From: Acidobacteriota bacterium
GTDB lineage: Bacteria; Acidobacteriota; Vicinamibacteria; Vicinamibacterales; UBA2999
Length of the DNA: 64,000 nucleotides
Direction of reading: 5' to 3'
NCBI GenBank assembly: GCA_030697165.1
Contig: JAUYQQ010000013.1
Location: 1 to 64,000 of the forward strand
In this document: piece after piece, positions 31,522-40,298 of the stretch
Numbering within the stretch: the first letter of the stretch is position 1
Layout of the letters: every line of letters starts with the position of its first letter
The notes under the pieces: generated by a model
Database searches by the model: none
Told to the model about the DNA's origin: nothing
The model's input: only the letters and a program-made list of their open reading frames with translations
Position numbers and translations under genes: made by a program

Positions 31522-32445
31522 GTGCAGAATTTTCTCTCCATTCTCGATCTTGATCCCGACCGCCTGGCGAAAGTGCTGGCGCTGGCCGCGAAGCTGAAGC
31601 GCGAGCGCGTCAAGGGCATGAAGGCGCCCACCTGGAACGCCCTCAACGGCAAGCATGTCGGGCTGTTGTTCGAGAAACCATCCCTGCGGACCCGGGTCAC
31701 GATGACCATCGGCGTGCGGGAACTCGGCGGCGACATTGTCGAAATTCCGGCCGACGTGATGCACGCCGACCGCGAGCCCATCCAGGACGTGGCGCGGAAC
31801 CTGGAACGCTGGGTCGACGCCGTCGTCATTCGCACCTTCGCGCAGGAGCGGCTGTCGCAGATTGCGGAGATCACGCCGAAGCTTCACGTCATCAACGCGC
31901 TCAGCAACGAGGAGCACCCGTGCCAGGCGCTGGCCGACATGCAGACGCTGGCGGAACAATGGAGCTCGTTCGAGGGCCGGCGAATTGCGTTTGTCGGTGA
32001 CGGCAACAATGTGTGCACGTCGCTCGTGCACGTGGCCATGATGCTGGGCATGGCGGTGCACGTCGCCACGCCGAAGGGCTACGAGCTGCCGGACGAGGTC
32101 GTGGATCAGGCGGCCGCGGTGTCGCAGAAAGGCGCCGGCCTGACCGAGTTTACCGACCCCAAGGCGGCGGTGCGGGAGGTCGATGCGGTCTACACCGACG
32201 TCTGGACCTCGATGGGCCAGGAAGTCGAGTACGCCGACCGCAAGAAGCTGTTTCAGCGCTACCAGGTGAACGAGAACCTGATGGCGCTGGCGAAACCCGG
32301 CGCGCTGTTCATGCACTGCCTGCCCGCCCACCGCGGCGACGAAGTGACTGACGAAGTGATCGAATCGCCGATCTCGGTGGTGTTCGACCAGGCCGAGAAC
32401 CGGTTGCACGCGCAAAAGGCCCTCCTGGTGCAGATGCTCGCCTAG
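31522..32445 (+). CDS. argF: Ornithine carbamoyltransferase
   Basis: A 307-residue OTC from GTG 31522 with AAGGAC upstream. The carbamoyl phosphate loop is EKPSLRTR (Leu instead of Thr in the common STRTR), followed by HPCQALAD, VWTSMGQE (ornithine loop) and HCLPAHRGDEVTDEV. These point to true OTC rather than the acetyl- or succinylornithine enzymes. It converts ornithine to citrulline for ArgG. It follows argJ after 75 bases occupied by a palindromic repeat. Confidence 0.95.
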   Translation: MQNFLSILDLDPDRLAKVLALAAKLKRERVKGMKAPTWNALNGKHVGLLFEKPSLRTRVTMTIGVRELGGDIVEIPADVMHADREPIQDVARNLERWVDAVVIRTFAQERLSQIAEITPKLHVINALSNEEHPCQALADMQTLAEQWSSFEGRRIAFVGDGNNVCTSLVHVAMMLGMAVHVATPKGYELPDEVVDQAAAVSQKGAGLTEFTDPKAAVREVDAVYTDVWTSMGQEVEYADRKKLFQRYQVNENLMALAKPGALFMHCLPAHRGDEVTDEVIESPISVVFDQAENRLHAQKALLVQMLA

Positions 32446-32489
32446 CGGTGGGAACCGGCGCGCGCACGGCGACCGCGTACAATTGCGGC

Positions 32490-33635
32490 ATGTCCCGGCA
32501 GACGACCGAGCGACTGGGCGAGCTGCCTTCGGCTGAGCCGATGAGCCCGCGCGAGCGCCGCCGCGCGGTCACCTACCTCGTGACGGTCACCCTGCTGGTG
32601 GCCCTGGTCGTCCTGGCGGTGGTGTTCGATCAGTTCGCCGCGACCGGCGTGTTCCTGATCGTGTTCCTGTCCTTTGTGCTGGCCTACCTGATCGCGCCGG
32701 CGGTCGAGCGCCTGCGCTACGCGGCGGCACCTTCACGGCGGGGCCGGCCGCTCTCACGGGGGACCGCGGTGCTGGTGATCTACGGTCTCGTGGCCGTGGT
32801 GACATTTCCGCTTTGGGCGTTCGCGGGCCAACGCCTGGGGCCGGCGCTCGGGCGCATGTCGGTGCTGGTGCCGCAGCACACGGCGCGATTCATCGGGCAA
32901 CTCCGCGCCAGCGAAGGGTGGCATGACGCACTGGGCCTGCCGATGGCCGTGAATGCGCCGGTTGGCGCCACGACGCGCCGGGTGACGCGCAGCCTCGAAG
33001 GGGAGGCCCGGGCCCTCGGCGCCGAACTGATCGGCATCCGCAGCCTGGTGCCGTGGCTCTCCACGGTGCCGGTGGTGGCGTTCCTGCTGCTCACGCGCTG
33101 GCACCGGTTCCGCCGCTCGACCACCCGCGCGCTGCCGACGCCGCACCTGCAGTGGCGCGGCAACGAGTTCCTGCGCAACCTCAACCGCATTCTGGCCGTG
33201 TATACGCGGGCCCAGATCACGGCCGCCGTCCTGGTCGGATTCATGTGCTGGGCCGGGTTCGCGGCGCTCGGCCTGCCGTATCCGGGGACGCTGGGCATCG
33301 CCGCCGGCGTGCTCGAAATGGTGCCGCTCGCGGGCCCCCTGGTCGTCGCCGTGGTCGCCACCGGGATGGCGGAAGAGCGCGTCGTTGCCGTCCTTGTGTT
33401 CCTCGCCGGCTTGCGGCTGGTTCAGGACTACGCGATCTACCCGCGCCTGATCAGCCGCGTGATGCACCTGCATCCGGTCGCCGTGGTGCTGGCGCTGTGG
33501 GCGGGGGCCGCGATCGGTGGGATCGTCGGCGTCTGCCTCGCGATCCCGGTCGTCGGCATGGCGCAGGTCGCGCACCGCCACTGGCGGGAGTACCGCGAGA
33601 TCGAGGAGCTCGTGAGGGAACGGGCGGCGACTTGA
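32490..33635 (+). CDS. AI-2E / YdiK-type membrane transporter
   Basis: A 381-residue membrane protein from ATG 32490. The pattern of about eight helices, with a long soluble segment after the first pairs and the conserved GTLGIAAGVLEMVPLAGPLVVAVVATGMA, plus YPRLISRVMHLHPVAVVLALWAGAAIGGIVGVCLAIPVVG, matches the AI-2E family permeases. Substrates are uncertain; some members export autoinducer-2 or exchange Na+/H+. The stop abuts the stop of the convergent peptidase gene with no spacing. Confidence 0.88.
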   Translation: MSRQTTERLGELPSAEPMSPRERRRAVTYLVTVTLLVALVVLAVVFDQFAATGVFLIVFLSFVLAYLIAPAVERLRYAAAPSRRGRPLSRGTAVLVIYGLVAVVTFPLWAFAGQRLGPALGRMSVLVPQHTARFIGQLRASEGWHDALGLPMAVNAPVGATTRRVTRSLEGEARALGAELIGIRSLVPWLSTVPVVAFLLLTRWHRFRRSTTRALPTPHLQWRGNEFLRNLNRILAVYTRAQITAAVLVGFMCWAGFAALGLPYPGTLGIAAGVLEMVPLAGPLVVAVVATGMAEERVVAVLVFLAGLRLVQDYAIYPRLISRVMHLHPVAVVLALWAGAAIGGIVGVCLAIPVVGMAQVAHRHWREYREIEELVRERAAT

Positions 33636-35861
33636 TTACCGCCGGGTCCCTTGTGCCGGCGGCGCCTTCAAGTACTTGTCGTACCACGCCACCATGCGCT
33701 GCTCGAAGTCGATGCTCTCGGCCACGCTGTTGGGTGGCCGGTGGCCGCCGTTCACGTAGCGCACCCACTCCACTTCCTTCCCCAGCCGCCGCAGCGCGTA
33801 ATACAACTCGCGCGACTGGTTGGCAGGCACGTTGGGGTCCTGATCGCCGCTGATCGTCAGCAGCGGCGTCTTGACCCGGTCGAGCCGGAAGATGGCCGAG
33901 TGCTCGAGGTAGCGTTCCGGGTATTCCCACAGCGTGCCGCCAATGCGATCCTGGCTCTTCTCCGGGGCATGGGTGTTGCGAACGCCGAGGCGTTCGCTGT
34001 CGGTGTAGAAGCTCACCATGTTGACCTTGCCCGAGACATTGATGGCAGCCTTGAAGCGATCCGTCTCGGTCAACAGCAATACCGTGGCATAGCCGCCGTA
34101 GCTGGTGCCATGCACACCGAGCCGATCGGGATCCGCGATGCCCATGTCGATCAGCTTGTTCGCCGCCGCCGTGACGCCCTTGGCCCACGACTCGCCTGGC
34201 CGGCCCACCACCAGGTTCACGGACGGGTGAAACACGGCGTAGCCCTGCCCTGCCAGCAAGGCGGCGCGGCCATTGAAGCCGTTGTCGAAGAACGTCTCGT
34301 AGATCTCGAAGACTGTCGGATACTGCTTGCCCTTCTCGTATCCAACTGGATAGCGCAAGACGCCGTAGAGCACCTTGCCGTCGGCATCGCGGTACGAGAC
34401 CAGCTCCGAGGTCGGCAGCGCTGTCATCGACAGCCACGGGTTGAGGTCGGTGAGCTTCCGGACGTTCGTGAACGAGACGTCCGCGGCAAACACTTCCGCG
34501 GGGCGGGTGCCGTCGGACTTCTGGAACACGACGGTACTGCCATCACGTGACAGGCGGAAGCCCTGGTAGACACCGTGGTCCCGGATCAGGGGCGTCAGGG
34601 CCTTTGTTTTCAAGTCGAGTCGCGACAGGCCCCGCTCCCATCGATCGGGCTCGCCATACTGGACGAGCAGGGCGTCGCCGGCCGGCGTCCAATCGACGAC
34701 GGTGAGCCGGGGGTTGCGCTCCTCGTTCTTGTCGTCCAGGGTGAGCACGCGTTCGCGGGCACCATCGGCGACCGCGGCCACGTACCAGCCTTTTTTGCTG
34801 GTGATCAGCAGATGCGAGCCGTCGCGAGAGAACGAGGTCACCGAGAAGGCCTCGGCCTCGTCCTCGGTAGCCGGCTTGGCCGCCGGCTCGGTCTTCGGCC
34901 TCGGTGTCAGCGATCGCGGCTTCGTCTCATCGAGGCGCTGAACGAACACCTCGCCCTTGTCGGCGTACGCGAACGTACGTCGATCGTCCGACCACCGCGG
35001 CTGCGCGGTCTTCAGGGTCTTCGCCTCGAGGACGGTGCGCGCCGCGCCGCCCTGCGCCATGGTCCGCACGGCGTTGTCGGTGCCGAAGATCACGTCGTAA
35101 CTGGTCTTCTCGGTGCTGTCTTCAAGCCAGGTGACGAATGAGCCATCGCGCGCGAACTGGTAGTTGGTGATGGCGGCAGGCGCGAGCACGGCCACCTTGG
35201 CGCCGGTCGCCGGATCGATCTGGGCCAGCGCCCTGCGGCGGTTGGCGCGATTCATGGCGTCCCAATCCAGGAACGGGGCCGACGTCTGGACCACGACCGG
35301 ACCAGAGACCAGCGTCTTAAACGACGCCTGCGCGGCCCGGTCGTCGGCTGGATCGCGAAGCGCCACGAGCAGCCGGGCGCCGTCCGGCGTCCACGCCAGG
35401 TCCGAGTTGGCGGCCACTTCCGCGCCGGCGTGGCGCGGCACCGCCGTGAGCCGTCTGGCGCCGAGGTCGTAGATCCAGAGGGCCGTCGCCGGCAGGCCCG
35501 CGGCGTCCTCCGCGGCGGTCAGGATCGCCAGCCTCGATCCGTCGGGCGCGAAGGCCGCCGTCCGGACGTTCAGCAGGCCGGTGCCGACGCGGTCGGTGGC
35601 GCCGGTGACCGTATCGACCACTCGGACCTCGACCAGTGACGGCGCGAAGTAGGTCGGGTCGCCGTAGCGGCGATGGTTGGTCTCGGCATTGTCATACAAC
35701 CGGCGTGCCGCAAGCGCGACGCGCCGGCCATCCTCGCTCAGGTCGAGCACTGACGCCGTCGTGACCTTCAGCGTGTCTTCGGCGGAGATCGGCACACCGG
35801 TCTGCGCTGATGGCGACGACAGCGCCACGGTCACGAGTGCGAGCGCGGCAAACCTCTTCAT
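33636..35861 (-). CDS. Secreted S9 prolyl oligopeptidase-like peptidase
   Basis: A 741-residue protein with a signal peptide (MKRFAALALVTVALSSPSA) and an N-terminal propeller (many SPDGS, TPDGA, SRDGS blades). The C-terminal alpha/beta-hydrolase domain has the nucleophile in HGTSYGGYATV, the Asp in ISGDQDPNVPANQS and His in NGGHRPP. It likely cleaves peptides in the periplasm or outside the cell, one of several such peptidases in the region. It follows the hypothetical protein gene by only 2 bases. Confidence 0.92.
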   Translation of the reverse strand: MKRFAALALVTVALSSPSAQTGVPISAEDTLKVTTASVLDLSEDGRRVALAARRLYDNAETNHRRYGDPTYFAPSLVEVRVVDTVTGATDRVGTGLLNVRTAAFAPDGSRLAILTAAEDAAGLPATALWIYDLGARRLTAVPRHAGAEVAANSDLAWTPDGARLLVALRDPADDRAAQASFKTLVSGPVVVQTSAPFLDWDAMNRANRRRALAQIDPATGAKVAVLAPAAITNYQFARDGSFVTWLEDSTEKTSYDVIFGTDNAVRTMAQGGAARTVLEAKTLKTAQPRWSDDRRTFAYADKGEVFVQRLDETKPRSLTPRPKTEPAAKPATEDEAEAFSVTSFSRDGSHLLITSKKGWYVAAVADGARERVLTLDDKNEERNPRLTVVDWTPAGDALLVQYGEPDRWERGLSRLDLKTKALTPLIRDHGVYQGFRLSRDGSTVVFQKSDGTRPAEVFAADVSFTNVRKLTDLNPWLSMTALPTSELVSYRDADGKVLYGVLRYPVGYEKGKQYPTVFEIYETFFDNGFNGRAALLAGQGYAVFHPSVNLVVGRPGESWAKGVTAAANKLIDMGIADPDRLGVHGTSYGGYATVLLLTETDRFKAAINVSGKVNMVSFYTDSERLGVRNTHAPEKSQDRIGGTLWEYPERYLEHSAIFRLDRVKTPLLTISGDQDPNVPANQSRELYYALRRLGKEVEWVRYVNGGHRPPNSVAESIDFEQRMVAWYDKYLKAPPAQGTRR

Positions 35862-35863
35862 GG

Positions 35864-37114
35864 CTACTCCTTCACCCGCCGGGCGCGAATCAGCACCTGG
35901 ATCTCGTCGTTGCGCGGGTTCTCGTAGTAGAGCCGCTGGCGGCCGTCGGCATCCTGCGAGATGACGGCCGGAATCGAGTTGGCGACCACCGTCCAGCCGG
36001 CCGGCAGCACGACGGAGTTGCGAGGGCGGCCGAAGGCGCGGTCCCACACCAACTCCTCACCCTCCAATAAGTAGCGATTGGGATCGGTGTAGGTCTCGGT
36101 GATCCGCAACCTCGCGGATTGGCCCTGCTTCACGACCGGGAACGAGATCACGACGACCTGCGCCGTGTCGGCCAGCGGCTCGCCGGCATCAAGGCCACGC
36201 TTCTTGAGGTCGGCGCCGCTCAGGGTCTCGACTTTCAGTGCCTCGCCGGTATCGAGCAGCACGGCCGAGGGATTCGACACGGAACTGCCGGCGCGCACGA
36301 CGTTGAAGTAATGCCCGACGCCCGGCCGCGACTCGGTGTAGTCGTGGAACAGGTTGAACGAGTGCGTGGCCGGATCGTTTGGAAAATACACGATCTCGCG
36401 ATCCTGGTGCGCGCGGTCCGACAGACGGGCGGCCTGCGAGGCCATCGTCGTGGTCGCAGCGGCGCCACGGGTCGTCGGCAGCTTCTGGATGACGGGAGAC
36501 AACCCGGGCCTGGCGCGAATGACCAACGGCGCGGCCGCGGCGCTGGTGTTCATGAACGTGACCATCACGCGGCCGTCGGTGGTCGCCATGACCTGCGACG
36601 GCACGTTGCAGCTGATCAGGCGATACCCCGCCGGCAGGACCACGGCATTGCGGCGAATGCCGAGCGAGCGGTCGAAGACGATGGTGTCGCCGTCGCGGAA
36701 GTAGCTCTTGGCGTCCTGGTAGGTCTTGTCGATCAGGACGCGGGCCTCCCCGCCCTTCGGGACCGGCCGGGCCAGGTGGACCTTCAACCACTCGGTCTCG
36801 AGATCGGCGGTGGGGTGTCCCTCGGCGCGCGCCTGCTGGCCGGTGACGATCTCCCACTTGAGGGGCAGTCCCGTCGCCATGTCGGTGACGCGCTCGTCGG
36901 TGGCGACGCTGCCGCGGCGAATGGCATTGAAGAAAAACGGCGCGCCGGCCCTGGTCGCGGTTACTTCATAGAGGATTCTGAACTGCGCGGTGTCGGGCCC
37001 AAGCAGTTCGTAGCGCGTGTAGTCGTCTTCCTGGGTCTGGCGCTGGGGCGCCTGGGCCGAGGCCAGTGGGGCAGCCGCCAGGATGAAGATGGCCGCAAGC
37101 AGGTGTCGTCGCAT
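35864..37114 (-). CDS. Secreted hypothetical protein with two related halves
   Basis: A 416-residue protein with a signal peptide ending near SAQA. The two halves share the sequence RNAVVLPAGYRLISCNVPSQV and RNSVVLPAGWTVVANSIPAVI, followed by similar DGR...PLVIRARP and DGRQRLYYENPRNDEIQVLIRAR segments, so the protein arose by internal duplication. A likely extracytoplasmic beta fold; I do not recognise a family. It is the first gene of a pair with the S9 peptidase and may assist it. ATG 37114 or 37126 could be the start. Confidence 0.8.
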   Translation of the reverse strand: MRRHLLAAIFILAAAPLASAQAPQRQTQEDDYTRYELLGPDTAQFRILYEVTATRAGAPFFFNAIRRGSVATDERVTDMATGLPLKWEIVTGQQARAEGHPTADLETEWLKVHLARPVPKGGEARVLIDKTYQDAKSYFRDGDTIVFDRSLGIRRNAVVLPAGYRLISCNVPSQVMATTDGRVMVTFMNTSAAAAPLVIRARPGLSPVIQKLPTTRGAAATTTMASQAARLSDRAHQDREIVYFPNDPATHSFNLFHDYTESRPGVGHYFNVVRAGSSVSNPSAVLLDTGEALKVETLSGADLKKRGLDAGEPLADTAQVVVISFPVVKQGQSARLRITETYTDPNRYLLEGEELVWDRAFGRPRNSVVLPAGWTVVANSIPAVISQDADGRQRLYYENPRNDEIQVLIRARRVKE

Positions 37115-37129
37115 GCGGCGGATCATACG

Positions 37130-38044
37130 TCACCGCAGGCTCGCCAGCACCCACTGCGCAATTCGCTCGTCGGGCATCAGGGCCTGCGCCGGCATCGCGT
37201 ACGGCAACCCTTCGAGCCGCTTGCGAATCCCCTGCTCGATGCCACCGAACGACATCAGGTGCGGCACGATCAGCACCGTGCGGCCGGCGGCGACCTGCTG
37301 CGTGACGCGATCGCGCAAGTCTTTCGTCGCGGCCTCGCGCATGGCCGGACCGGCATCGTCGCGCACGGTCAGGTAGTCAACCGACGAGAACGGCGCGGCC
37401 GCCTGCACCTGCTCCGCGAGCACCTTCATGTCGTCCAGCCACCGCTGGTTGTCGTCGTCCGGCACCGGGCCGTGGGCGACGAGAATCACGGCCTCGCTCG
37501 CGGGCGTCTGGCTGATCGAACGCGCACGGTCGGCGAGAATCTGGGCAATCAGGGGATGACGGTTGAAGGCCGTGGTCATGCGCACGGGCACCGTCGTCGT
37601 GATGGGCGAAGCCGGATCCACGGCAGGCAAATGTGCGGCGTGTTCACCAGTCGCCGCGGCCGGCGCGCCGTGCGCCGAGTGGTCCATCTTCGCGAAGATC
37701 TTCAGGTCGGCCGGCGCCTCGGCTCGCAATCCGAGCAGGTACTCGGTGGAGGTAATCACCGAACTGTGAGACGACACGAACAGCGGCACCGCCACGATCG
37801 AGGTGACGCCGCGGGCAGTGAGCTTGTCGACCGCCGCCTGGATGGACGCGCGCGACGCCATGCCGAAGGCGACTTCGATCGGCTGGGTGGCATCGACCGC
37901 CCTGGCCACCGCGATGACGCGTTCGTTCCACTGCGGCTGCCCGCCGTGAGCCAGCAGCAGCACGCCGGACCGCTCCGGGACCTGCGCGCCAGCCGTGACC
38001 GCGACCGAGAGAACGACACCCAGAACCGACGACAGCACTCTCAA
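37130..38044 (-). CDS. Exported CbiX/sirohydrochlorin chelatase-like protein
   Basis: A 304-residue protein with a signal peptide. Two CbiX-like halves are seen: VLLLAHGGQPQWNERVIAVARAV...VAFGMAS...VAVPLFVSSHSSVI and VILVAHGPVPDDDNQRWLDDM...VLIVPHLMSFGGIEQGI. The metal His of the chelatase (AHG) is kept in both. A His-rich linker (MDHSAHGAPAAATGEHAAH) separates them. Cytosolic relatives insert Co or Fe into sirohydrochlorin; an exported version suggests metal or tetrapyrrole handling outside the cytoplasm. I chose TTG 38044 with GGGAG upstream; GTG 38038 is possible. It follows the PepSY gene after about 19 bases. Confidence 0.8.
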   Translation of the reverse strand: MRVLSSVLGVVLSVAVTAGAQVPERSGVLLLAHGGQPQWNERVIAVARAVDATQPIEVAFGMASRASIQAAVDKLTARGVTSIVAVPLFVSSHSSVITSTEYLLGLRAEAPADLKIFAKMDHSAHGAPAAATGEHAAHLPAVDPASPITTTVPVRMTTAFNRHPLIAQILADRARSISQTPASEAVILVAHGPVPDDDNQRWLDDMKVLAEQVQAAAPFSSVDYLTVRDDAGPAMREAATKDLRDRVTQQVAAGRTVLIVPHLMSFGGIEQGIRKRLEGLPYAMPAQALMPDERIAQWVLASLR

Positions 38045-38063
38045 TCGTTTCTCCCGCGAACGC

Positions 38064-39218
38064 TCATGCCGCGCGCACCTGTTCCACCGTGGCCTGCTGG
38101 CCGCGGCGCCGAATCCACGACCTGAACCGGCGACACGCGAGCGCCAGGCCGGTGTAGACCAACACCACGCTGCCAGCCGAGACGATGCCGGCGATGGTCT
38201 GGCCGGCGAGTCCGTAGAACTCCCCGGTGTGCGCAAACCGTAGCCATGATCGCGCGCGGCGGCCGGCGCTCAAGTCGGCGAACGTCTCGGCCTTGGTGAT
38301 GTCGCCGGTCACGCGATCGATGGTGAGGGTTGCGCGTTGCTGTGGCTGCCCGCCATAACCTTGGTCAACGGTCAGCGTCAGCGGCCTGCGGTCGGTGGAC
38401 AGCCGGACGGTCATGGTGCGCCACGCGGGCACCTGCGCCTGGGCACGCGACCACGCAGCATTGAGACCATTGGCGGAGACCGGCTCAGGCGCGCCCGGGC
38501 TCGCCGCCGGCGTCGCAGCAGCCGGGGGGCGATCGCCCGCCAGCCGATAGACCAGGTTGCTCGCCCACGGGTACGAGATGGGGACGGCGCCCGCCACTAC
38601 CACGGCGAGGGGCACCGCCGACCAGATGCCAATGACGTTGTGCCAGTTGAAGTCACGCGCCTTGGCGGGCAGTCCGCCGCGGAACCAGAGGACGGCCTTG
38701 AACTGAAGCCACGTCCAGACCCGTGGCAGCCAGAGATACATGCCGCTCAGGACGATGAACAGGAACGCGAGGTTGGCGGCGCCGGTCACCGCCTTACCGG
38801 TCGCCCGGCTGGCGTCCTGGAGGGCCAGGTAGCGGTGCCACACCGTCATGGTGCGGAAGAAGTTCCGCAAACCGCTCGGCGGTGCGCCGATGATGACGCC
38901 CGTGTACGGATCGACGAGCAGGGACGCGTTCCCTTCGAGGGTCACCGTGGCGGGCGCGGCCGGGTTGGCACGCAGGGTGACGCCGGTCGGCGCCACCCCC
39001 GGCCGGGCCTCGGCGACTTTCGCCAGCAGCGTCTCCGGCGGAAGATGGTGGGCGTCGAGTGAGGACGACGCCGTCCAGGCGCGGCGGTCGGCCCACTCGA
39101 GCATCTGCTTCTCGTAGGTGAGGGCCACGCCGGTGATCGACATGATGAGGACAACCACGCCGGCGGCGACGCCCACGATCAGGTGCATCCAGAAAATGGC
39201 GGAACGAAACGTCTTCAT
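38064..39218 (-). CDS. PepSY-associated (iron-regulated) transmembrane protein
   Basis: A 384-residue inner-membrane protein from ATG 39218. It has MHLIVGVAAGVVVLIMSITG, a PepSY-like periplasmic domain, then WHRYLALQ, ANLAFLFIVLSGMYLW, WHNVIGIWSAVPLAVVVAG, a second soluble segment and a final helix near IAGIVSAGSVVLVYTGLAL. Such PepSY_TM proteins are linked to ferric-siderophore reduction or iron uptake. A Fur-like palindrome lies in its promoter region, and the CbiX-like gene follows it. Confidence 0.9.
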   Translation of the reverse strand: MKTFRSAIFWMHLIVGVAAGVVVLIMSITGVALTYEKQMLEWADRRAWTASSSLDAHHLPPETLLAKVAEARPGVAPTGVTLRANPAAPATVTLEGNASLLVDPYTGVIIGAPPSGLRNFFRTMTVWHRYLALQDASRATGKAVTGAANLAFLFIVLSGMYLWLPRVWTWLQFKAVLWFRGGLPAKARDFNWHNVIGIWSAVPLAVVVAGAVPISYPWASNLVYRLAGDRPPAAATPAASPGAPEPVSANGLNAAWSRAQAQVPAWRTMTVRLSTDRRPLTLTVDQGYGGQPQQRATLTIDRVTGDITKAETFADLSAGRRARSWLRFAHTGEFYGLAGQTIAGIVSAGSVVLVYTGLALACRRFRSWIRRRGQQATVEQVRAA

Positions 39219-39228
39219 GGATTCAAGG

Positions 39229-39243
39229 TGAGACTCAGTCTCA
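39229..39243. promoter_or_regulatory. Fur-box-like palindrome upstream of the PepSY gene
   Basis: TGAGACT-C-AGTCTCA is a perfect 7-1-7 inverted repeat, the geometry of Fur operators, 10 bases before the PepSY gene start. A second, less perfect copy (TGAGAAT-T-GATCTCA) overlaps the pxpA start near 39292. Confidence 0.6.
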
Positions 39244-39291
39244 AGTTCTGAATCAGCATATGGCCGACTAAAATGGTCGGTCAAGAACAAA

Positions 39292-40077
39292 ATGAGAATT
39301 GATCTCAATTCCGATCTCGGCGAGTCATTCGGGCCCTGGCCCATGGGGGACGATGCCGCCCTGATGGCGAGCATCTCGTCGGCCAACGTCGCGTGCGGGT
39401 TCCACGCCGGTGACCCCGGCGCCATGCGCGCGACCGTCGCGCTGGCCAAGGCGAGCGGCGTCGCCGTCGGCGCCCACCCCGGCTTTCCGGACCTCGTCGG
39501 CTTCGGCCGCCGGGAGATGAAGGCCACGCCGCAGGAGGTGGAAGACTTCGTCGTCTACCAGGTCGCCGCGCTCGCCGGGATCGCCGCGACCCAGGGCGTA
39601 CGCCTGCAGCACGTGAAGGCCCATGGCGCGCTCTACAACATGGCCTGCCGCGACCGCGCGCTGGCCGGCGCCATTGCCCGTGCGGTGGCCGCCATCGACA
39701 AGAACCTGATTCTGTTCGGATTGCCTGGCTCGGAACTGATCAAGGCCGGCCGAGAGGTTGGGTTGCCAGTGGCCGCGGAAGTGTTTGCCGACCGCGCTTA
39801 CGAAGCCGATGGCTCGCTGGCCTCCCGCCAGAAAGCCGGCAGCGTGATTCACGACCAGGCGACCGTCGCCGCCCGCGCCGTCAAGATGGTGCAGGAGCGT
39901 CGGGTCGTGGCCCTGGACGGGTCGGAGATCGCGCTCGAAGCCGACACGATTTGCCTGCACGGCGATACCCCCGGGGCCGTCCAGTTGGCCCGGGCCGTCC
40001 GCGCCGGGCTCGAGGGGGCCGGGATCCAGGTTATGAACCTGGATGGTGGGCGATCGGTTGAGCGACCCCGTAAATGA
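39292..40077 (+). CDS. pxpA: 5-oxoprolinase subunit A (LamB/YcsF family)
   Basis: A 261-residue protein with the family signature DLNSDLGESFG at the N-terminus, SANVACGFHAGDP, GAHPGFPDLVGFGRR, and EVFADRAYEADGSLASR. PxpA with PxpBC opens 5-oxoproline to glutamate using ATP. No pxpB or pxpC is adjacent; they may lie elsewhere. It is divergent from the PepSY gene. Confidence 0.93.
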   Translation: MRIDLNSDLGESFGPWPMGDDAALMASISSANVACGFHAGDPGAMRATVALAKASGVAVGAHPGFPDLVGFGRREMKATPQEVEDFVVYQVAALAGIAATQGVRLQHVKAHGALYNMACRDRALAGAIARAVAAIDKNLILFGLPGSELIKAGREVGLPVAAEVFADRAYEADGSLASRQKAGSVIHDQATVAARAVKMVQERRVVALDGSEIALEADTICLHGDTPGAVQLARAVRAGLEGAGIQVMNLDGGRSVERPRK

Positions 40078-40081
40078 CTAA

Positions 40082-40113
40082 GGGCGGCGATCCCATTGCT
40101 GGAACCGCCGCCC
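40082..40113. terminator. Hairpin downstream of pxpA
   Basis: GGGCGGCG (40082-40089) pairs perfectly with CGCCGCCC (40106-40113) over a 16-base loop, four bases after the pxpA stop. An A-rich, not U-rich, tail follows, so termination efficiency is doubtful. Confidence 0.45.
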
Positions 40114-40256
40114 AAAAGTTGCCGCCAACCTGGCTCCCCCCAGCTACTACGGCACTCGCACCGTAGTAAACAGACTGGCGACAGCCACCACTAATCCAAA
40201 GTTCGTGCCGCGACTTTTCTGGCCGTTTTCGCAGGTTTCGCGAACGAGCCGTTGCA

Positions 40257-40280
40257 CGGCGCCGACAACTCTGTCGGCGC
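40257..40280. other. Hairpin between pxpA and the DGQHR gene
   Basis: GCGCCGAC pairs perfectly with GTCGGCGC over a 6-base loop, about 20 bases past the DGQHR gene's stop. The rest of the 220-base gap shows no gene. Confidence 0.4.
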
Positions 40281-40298
40281 GATCACGGTTTCTTCCGC

